Below, piece after piece: positions 35,000-39,774 of a stretch of 39,774 nucleotides of DNA (the first letter of the stretch is position 1; each line of letters begins with the position of its first letter). The stretch is from Bacteroidota bacterium. Lineage in GTDB: Bacteria; Bacteroidota; Bacteroidia; B-17B0; Aurantibacillaceae. The notes under the pieces are model-generated. The model searched no databases and was not told where the DNA came from. It was given only the letters and a program-made list of their open reading frames with translations. The DNA is taken from contig JAAFIL010000018.1 in NCBI GenBank assembly GCA_013297775.1, forward strand, positions 1 through 39,774, read 5' to 3'. The translations under genes were made by a program, and so were the position numbers.

Positions 35000-35587
35000 A
35001 TGAAGTTAGCCGATTATATTGCTCAACGTAGCCAAAATAAATGTGAGTTATGCAGTTCTCCCTCTAACCTCGAAATAATGGAAGTAAGCTTTGCCGATGT
35101 AATAAATGAAACCTCGTGTATTTTGGTGTGTGTAACGTGTAAAAATCAAATTGAGAAACGTGAGGAATTAACTAGTAAACATTGGGAATGTTTAACAACA
35201 AGTATGTGGAGCGAAATACCTGGTGTGCAAGTAACTGCTTGGCGTCTATTAAACCGCTTGCGTAGCGAAACTTGGGCTAACGATTTATTAGACATGTTGT
35301 ATTTAAGCGACGACCATTTAGCTTGGGCAAAAGCCGGTGGCGACGACCACGACGTAGATGAAGTTTTAGAGTTACATAAAGACAGCAATGGAATTGTTTT
35401 ACAAATAGGCGATTCGGTTGTGCTAACAAAATCGTTAGATGTAAAAGGCTCGTCGGTTAATGCAAAAATAGGAACGGTAGTTAAAAATATAAAATTGGTG
35501 GCTAACAACACCGAACACATTGAAGGAAAAATAGATGGGCAAGCAATTGTCATTTTAACCAAATACTTAAGAAAGCAAATGAAGTAA
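35000..35587 (+). CDS. PhnA-domain (YjdM-like) zinc-binding protein
   Basis: 195 residues. The N-terminal part has two CxxC-type pairs, KCELCSS at about 14-20 and VCVTCKN at about 43-49, forming a likely zinc ribbon. A helical stretch with W-x-x-L-T-T-S-M-W-S-E follows, then the C-terminal PhnA domain (about 135-195: DSNGIVLQIGDSVVLTKSLDVKGSS...KIGTVVKNIKLV...HIEGKIDGQAIVILTKYLRKQ). This is a longer version of the 111-residue E. coli YjdM/PhnA. The old phosphonate label is not supported by biochemistry, so the role is unknown. It stands alone on this strand. Confidence 0.85.
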   Translation: MKLADYIAQRSQNKCELCSSPSNLEIMEVSFADVINETSCILVCVTCKNQIEKREELTSKHWECLTTSMWSEIPGVQVTAWRLLNRLRSETWANDLLDMLYLSDDHLAWAKAGGDDHDVDEVLELHKDSNGIVLQIGDSVVLTKSLDVKGSSVNAKIGTVVKNIKLVANNTEHIEGKIDGQAIVILTKYLRKQMK

Positions 35588-35684
35588 GCACCAAACTTAT
35601 TTTATACCTAAGTTATCTTTAAAAACGACGTTAATATAAGCAAAGAATAGTGCCTAATATTTTCAGAATGACTACTATTTAACG

Positions 35685-36035
35685 TGAATTATGGATGACC
35701 CCTTATCTCGTCCTTGTTTAGCGAAGCGTAACGAGGACGTTTGAGAACTGCGTTTGTAACGCAGATAAAGTAATGGTGCGGGCGTTACAAACGCCCGTTT
35801 AGACCGTCCTCGTTTCCGCTAACGCTCAAACAAGGACGAGGGGGAAAGAGGAATTAAGAAATGCTTAACGTATTAAATAACTTGAATTATGGATTAAAAT
35901 AATTGATTTTCAATCACTTTCTGTATAGCATTCAAAATGAAAATTGTTTTATGTTATTTGATTACCCTGTAAAATCAATAAGTCCAAGTTATTAGGTTAA
36001 CTATTAAAAAATTACAATCCATAATGCACGTTATT
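35685..36035. repeat. Composite intergenic repeat: flanking AACnTGAATTATGGAT words
   Basis: AACGTGAATTATGGAT ends at 35696 and AACTTGAATTATGGAT ends at 35894, so nearly identical 16-base direct repeats bracket the R2 copy. A third, inverted version (ATCCATAATGCACGTTA) lies at 36017-36033. It looks like a small element bounded by inverted ends, into or beside which R2 has been placed. Otherwise the stretch 35588-36030 holds no gene. Confidence 0.5.
35703..35868 (-). repeat. Repeat family R2, copy B (166 bp, four hairpins)
   Basis: Reverse-complement copy of 845-1009. From left to right it has the outer stem-loop CTCGTCCTTG...CGAGGACG, then CTGCGTTTGTAACGCAG, GGGCGTTACAAACGCCC and the second outer stem-loop. 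The inner spacers differ between the two copies, while the stems are kept. Confidence 0.75.
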
Positions 36036-36219
36036 TATTTAATAAGTTAACAAAACTGCGTGTAGTTAAAGTATGCGCTTCGCTGCGCCATGTTTTTCTT
36101 AACTCTTTACCCAATACTTTACTGGTTTGAAAAAAAGCTACTAAAGCAAAAGCAACAACTGTAATTTGTAAAGCCGATTTTAAAGTTTTCGTTTTCATAC
36201 GTTTATTTTTAAGTTTCAT
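36031..36219 (-). CDS. Possible small membrane protein
   Basis: 62 codons: a basic N-terminus, one hydrophobic stretch (ALQITVVAFALVAFFQTS, about 16-33) and a basic tail. A second ATG at 36198 would give 55 residues. The last codons and stop lie in the inverted repeat word at 36017-36033. No family is recognised and no promoter box stands out, so it may be a chance frame. Confidence 0.35.
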   Translation of the reverse strand: MKLKNKRMKTKTLKSALQITVVAFALVAFFQTSKVLGKELRKTWRSEAHTLTTRSFVNLLNK

Positions 36220-36434
36220 GGTTCAAAGTTACAGTGCCTTAAAGCCTAAGCGAAACGGATAATTGCGCCACTAATTGAAGATTCAGTAAAAAAAGCAAGC
36301 GGGCTGTTGAGGTTCATTAAAAAACGGTACTATTTGCGAAAAGCACTACTTACGTTTGCACTTTTGCGTTTTTTGCAAAACAGAAGGCTACTAAAAGGAA
36401 ATTTTAAGAAACAAATTGCAAGTTATGGCAAAAA

Positions 36435-38324
36435 TTACTCTATAACTTGTTTGATTAAGCGAATGGTTTCACCCTCTTGGTTTATAATTTTAATCAAATA
36501 AAGCCCTCGTGGATAATTGGTAAACGCTAAAACAAGTTCCGACTCGGCCCGAAGTGTTGTGATGGGGCTTAAGAGTTGTCCCGTTAAATCATAAACACTA
36601 ATGTTTAAGTCGTTGATGTTGCCTGTGCTGGTAATGGTAACTAAACTAGAACTAGGATTTGGAAATATAGCCACTGTTGGTTGCTCTGTTTGATTAACTG
36701 TAACCTCACGAATGACAGATGTTGAAAGACTGCCATCGGCATACACCAAAGTGATGCGGTAATAATTTATACCCTTACGTGGATACGCATCTACATACTC
36801 GTAAAGTTGTTGTGCCGATTTAGAAGATAAGGTGGTACGAATTTCCCAATCCACCGCATTGCGACTGCGCTCTACACGAAAAGCCAACAAAGGTTTCGAC
36901 TCTACCACCCGCCACTTTAAAAGTGCTTTTGAAACTTCGTGAATGCTGGCTTCAAAACTTAAAAACTCGACTGATAAGGCCCCATTTATATTGGTAAAAA
37001 TACCTTGATTATTACTACCGCCAGCTGTTCCCGCCGAAGAAGTGCATGGCACATCGCCGTTGTTACAACCTGGCGTTCCATTATTAGTATTTGCCTGAAC
37101 GTTTAGCGTAGGTTGCGAACTCGAAAAAACAAGCACCCCTTGCGCTCCTGCACCGCCTCCAGCGTGTGTACTCGAATTAACCGTTCCGCCATTGCCGCCA
37201 TTAGCCGCAATGATTAACGAGCAAGTTCCAACTACCGAATAACTGGGCACTTGCAAAACAATAGTCCCCGCTGCGCCGCCGCCGCCAGCCCCGTCGTTTG
37301 CTGCTGTTGCCGCCGAAACGCCATTGGCTGTTATCGAAATGGGTGTGCCACAACTGCCAGTCGTTGCAATCCTATTAGCTCTAATGATAATGATTCCACC
37401 ACCATTTCCGCCATTTGTTCCTACGGTGTTATTTTGTTGGCCACCACCGCCGCCGCCGCCCATAAAAATACGACTTGGTAAAATAGATGACGATAACGAT
37501 AAGCCTCCTAAACCTGCGGGCGATGAAGCCACCGGACACCCAGCCGCGGTGCTGTTCCAGCCAATGCCGCCTAAGCCCCCAGCCGTGTAATTGCCGCCGC
37601 CGCCGCCGCCGCCATTCACATCTTGTCCGCCGCCGCCGCCGCCATTGAGTCGCCGACCTAAACCATTTGTAAAGTTTACATTCGTACTTTTATAAATGCC
37701 TTCGCCTTTAAATGCTGAGTTGGTAGAGGCTGTTGCATAATCTATAAGTGTACACGTGGTGCCACCGCCATAATAATCGTTCGAGCGATTACCCCCTCTA
37801 AACCCTAGGCCATTAGCCGAAATGCTGTGGTTAAGCGTTAAGGTTGTGCCAACCTCTAAGGCAACTATGCCCCCAACTGTTCCATTCCAAGCTGCGCCAG
37901 TAATAGCCGCCGTGGTGCTAAACGCCGCCGCATTTAACAAACGAAAACTAATCACTTGAACCGATGTGTTGACCCCAATGTTGTAGGTATTAACCAAAGG
38001 TGTCGAAAAACTAAGGGTTTGCAATACTCCCACCGAACGCGTTTGCGCCGAAATGGTTTTAATTTCCCATAAACCCGCACTTTGAATACTTCCCAAATTG
38101 CCAAAAGTAGCTGTATTTAACGTATTAGTGCCAATCACGTTATCTTGCATTTGCATCACAACCACCTTCTCGCCAGTAACAAAGGTGTGATTGGTTTCGT
38201 TAACGTTATTTACGGTGAATGTAGTACCCGAAATAGTTGTTACATTGGCATAGGCGTTGTAAATAACTTGCGCTTTTGCAAGTAAAAAACAAAGTATAAA
38301 TAATAGTGTGCTGTAATGCTTCAT
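36435..38324 (-). CDS. Secreted glycine-rich protein with T9SS type A sorting domain
   Basis: 629 residues. The signal peptide is MKHYSTLLFILCFLLAKAQ. Residues about 20-200 are beta-rich (ISGTTFTVNNVNETNHTFVTG is a typical strand run). About 215-430 is very Gly-rich, with oligo-Gly runs such as RLNGGGGGGQDVNGGGGGGG, GGAGGG and GGNGG, encoded largely by repeated GGC codons. A fibronectin-like module follows (ALLKWRVVESKPLLAFRVERS...YEYVDAYPRKGINYYRITLVY). The end, VAIFPNPSSSLVTITST...ISVYDLTGQLL...YPRGLYLIKIINQEGETIRLIKQ, is the type A sorting domain. A surface-exposed or released structural protein is likely; no catalytic motif was seen. Confidence 0.88.
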   Translation of the reverse strand: MKHYSTLLFILCFLLAKAQVIYNAYANVTTISGTTFTVNNVNETNHTFVTGEKVVVMQMQDNVIGTNTLNTATFGNLGSIQSAGLWEIKTISAQTRSVGVLQTLSFSTPLVNTYNIGVNTSVQVISFRLLNAAAFSTTAAITGAAWNGTVGGIVALEVGTTLTLNHSISANGLGFRGGNRSNDYYGGGTTCTLIDYATASTNSAFKGEGIYKSTNVNFTNGLGRRLNGGGGGGQDVNGGGGGGGNYTAGGLGGIGWNSTAAGCPVASSPAGLGGLSLSSSILPSRIFMGGGGGGGQQNNTVGTNGGNGGGIIIIRANRIATTGSCGTPISITANGVSAATAANDGAGGGGAAGTIVLQVPSYSVVGTCSLIIAANGGNGGTVNSSTHAGGGAGAQGVLVFSSSQPTLNVQANTNNGTPGCNNGDVPCTSSAGTAGGSNNQGIFTNINGALSVEFLSFEASIHEVSKALLKWRVVESKPLLAFRVERSRNAVDWEIRTTLSSKSAQQLYEYVDAYPRKGINYYRITLVYADGSLSTSVIREVTVNQTEQPTVAIFPNPSSSLVTITSTGNINDLNISVYDLTGQLLSPITTLRAESELVLAFTNYPRGLYLIKIINQEGETIRLIKQVIE

Positions 38325-38607
38325 TCTAATCGTTAACTGGTTTTACTAACTCATTCAAAAACAGCCTCAACACATCATTGTTTTTTACGTTTGGGTATTT
38401 TTGTTAGTACAAAGAGTCTTCAGCTTTAATTCATTTTCTTTTTAATTGCCATTATCCATTGAATAATAGCCTTTAAATATACAAATAAAAACGAGTATAA
38501 ATTAATTTAGATTGGCAAGAGGTTACTAAACTATTACGTTTTTTAGAAAATCGAAAAATTAATTCGTTAAGCCCAAAATATGCTAATAAAAAAGGAGGGG
38601 TCTTCTT
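38325..38607. other. Intergenic stretch without recognised content
   Basis: AT-rich, no open frame of note and no repeat seen elsewhere in the window. It must hold the 5' control region of the glycine-rich gene and the 3' end of prfA transcription, but neither a consensus promoter nor an intrinsic terminator is clear. Confidence 0.4.
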
Positions 38608-39684
38608 TTAAGCGGTCATTCCACCTTCTTTTAAGCGTTCGGCGTTTTCGGCAAATTGCAATTTATCAATCATTTCTTGAATATCGCCGTTAACAAAATT
38701 TTCTAAATCGTAAAGGGTTTCGTTAATGCGGTGATCGGTGATTCGGTTTTGCGGGTAGTTATACGTTCGTATTTTAGCACTTCGGTCGCCCGTAGTAACC
38801 ATTGTTTTGCGCCGTTTAGAGGTACTTTCTAAACGCTTTTGGTATTCAATATCGTATAACTTTGAGCGCATGGTTTGCATTGCTTTTTCGCGATTGCCTA
38901 ACTGATTGCGCTCGGTTTGGCACATCACCACCATGCCCGTTGGTTTATGCGTTAAAATAACTTTACTTTCTACTTTATTTACGTTTTGACCACCAGCACC
39001 TCCGCTTCGGGCGGTTTGCATTTCTATATCCGAATCTTTTAACTCTACATCAAACTCTTCGGCTTCGGGCAATACCACTACGGTAGCGGCGCTGGTATGC
39101 ACACGCCCCTGTGTTTCGGTGGCGGGCACGCGCTGCACACGGTGTACGCCACTTTCAAATTTTAAAACACCATAGGCATTAGTACCAGTAACATTGAAAA
39201 CAATTTCTTTATACCCTCCCATTGTGCCAGCACTGCTATCTACTACTTCAATTTTAAATCCTTTCGTTTCGCAAAAGCGCGAATACATTTCAAATAAATT
39301 GCCTGCAAAAATACTGGCTTCGTCGCCTCCAGTTCCTGCACGCAATTCCATTATACAGTTTTTAGCATCTTCGGGGTCTTTGGGTATTAGCATCAAACGT
39401 ATTTCATCGGCTAGTTCAACTTCGCGAAGACGGTTTTCTTCCAACTCCATTTTAGCCATTTCTAAAAACTCTTTATCTTTTTCGTTGGCTAATATTTCTT
39501 TTGCGTTGTTAATGTTACCCACTACATTTTTATAAACGTTAATGGCCTCAACCACCAAGCCCAACTCTTTGTATTCAATGTTCAATTTCTTGAATGCCTT
39601 CATGTCGGCAATGGTAGCCGGATCTGAGAGTTTAAGTTCTACATCCTGATAGCGTCGTACAATTTCTTCTAACTTCTCTAACAT
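38608..39684 (-). CDS. prfA: Peptide chain release factor 1
   Basis: 358 residues, full family length. It recognises UAA and UAG and triggers peptide release. The tripeptide Pro187-Ala188-Thr189 in [12 protein letters not shown] is the RF1 (not RF2) stop-codon motif. Gly231-Gly232-Gln233 in [15 protein letters not shown] is the catalytic GGQ. The N-terminal helical domain, the [19 protein letters not shown] segment and the C-terminal [21 protein letters not shown] are all present. It stands as a single gene with a consensus -7 box upstream. No frameshift is seen. Confidence 0.97.
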   Translation of the reverse strand: MLEKLEEIVRRYQDVELKLSDPATIADMKAFKKLNIEYKELGLVVEAINVYKNVVGNINNAKEILANEKDKEFLEMAKMELEENRLREVELADEIRLMLIPKDPEDAKNCIMELRAGTGGDEASIFAGNLFEMYSRFCETKGFKIEVVDSSAGTMGGYKEIVFNVTGTNAYGVLKFESGVHRVQRVPATETQGRVHTSAATVVVLPEAEEFDVELKDSDIEMQTARSGGAGGQNVNKVESKVILTHKPTGMVVMCQTERNQLGNREKAMQTMRSKLYDIEYQKRLESTSKRRKTMVTTGDRSAKIRTYNYPQNRITDHRINETLYDLENFVNGDIQEMIDKLQFAENAERLKEGGMTA

Positions 39685-39701
39685 GTTTAAAATTAAGGCT
39701 G

Positions 39702-39709
39702 CAAAGATA
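39702..39709 (-). promoter_or_regulatory. -7 promoter box of prfA
   Basis: TATCTTTG on the minus strand, 17 bases upstream of the ATG at 39684. It is an exact TAnnTTTG match; no TTG is found at the standard distance. The rest of 39710-39774 shows no gene. Confidence 0.55.
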
Positions 39710-39774
39710 CGGATTTTTTAGTGGACTTACGCTTGGCTATTTACGGTTTAACGCTAATAAAAAAAGCAACACTT

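Noticed and set aside
35000-35587. Phosphonate-degradation gene
   Set aside because: The PhnA name is a historical label; no other phn genes are present and the family's biochemical role is not phosphonate cleavage.
36307-36501. 64-codon plus-strand frame
   Set aside because: It overlaps the 3' end of the T9SS gene, has a Lys/Arg-rich low-complexity translation and no promoter.
37251-37590. Cys- and Pro-rich plus-strand frames
   Set aside because: They are antisense shadows of the GGC-rich glycine tracts of the T9SS gene.

Overview
The window reads as chromosomal DNA of a member of the Bacteroidota, probably free-living and AT-rich. Three lines of evidence point that way. Several upstream regions carry the phylum's promoter box (-7 TAnnTTTG, often with TTG about 18-20 bases upstream). 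Three large secreted proteins end in type IX secretion (T9SS) C-terminal sorting domains, one of type B and two of type A. Many small proteins are signal-peptide plus carboxypeptidase-regulatory-like or YwqK/MORN-like, as is typical of the phylum. I cannot place it at family or genus level.

Layout. 1-1414: the first codons of a gene leaving the left edge, then a gene-free, repeat-rich tract. 1415-6892 (minus): a tight operon of a two-domain amidohydrolase, a single-domain amidohydrolase homologue without metal ligands, and pdxA. 6991-9331 (plus): a SirB-like/cytochrome c fusion, hflX and a GNAT acetyltransferase. 9419-12385 (plus): a small membrane protein, a collagen-like lipoprotein, and an overlapping dGTPase/nucleotidyltransferase pair that is the best candidate for an undescribed, possibly anti-phage, system. 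12638-16256 (plus): secreted proteins, one a T9SS type B adhesin-like protein. 16607-21619: a CPA2 antiporter with Usp-like tail, a predicted outer-membrane protein, a regulatory-domain protein, a DUF-type protein and 3-hydroxyacyl-CoA dehydrogenase. 21620-23521: a second repeat-rich island with tRNA-Gly(GCC), tRNA-Leu(TAA) and a dead transposase fragment. 23522-29988: a YbiT-like ABC-F ATPase, a regulatory-domain protein and a T9SS type A beta-propeller protein. 30363-34497 (plus): four surface-polysaccharide genes (WbpD-, WbpB- and WbpA-like, plus a glycosyltransferase). 34448-39684: RlpA-like protein, PhnA-like protein, another repeat cluster, a glycine-rich T9SS type A protein and prfA.

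The gene-free stretches hold a striking set of dispersed repeats. Three unrelated families, each about 155-170 bp with inverted ends and hairpin-forming interiors, occur at least twice here (666-827/22741-22912; 845-1009/35703-35868; 21806-21970/23272-23424). There is also a shorter family (1068-1132/22040-22091), a 72-bp direct duplication, an 80-bp tandem duplication and a diverged intergenic pair. All calls come from reading the sequence; no database search or folding program was run.
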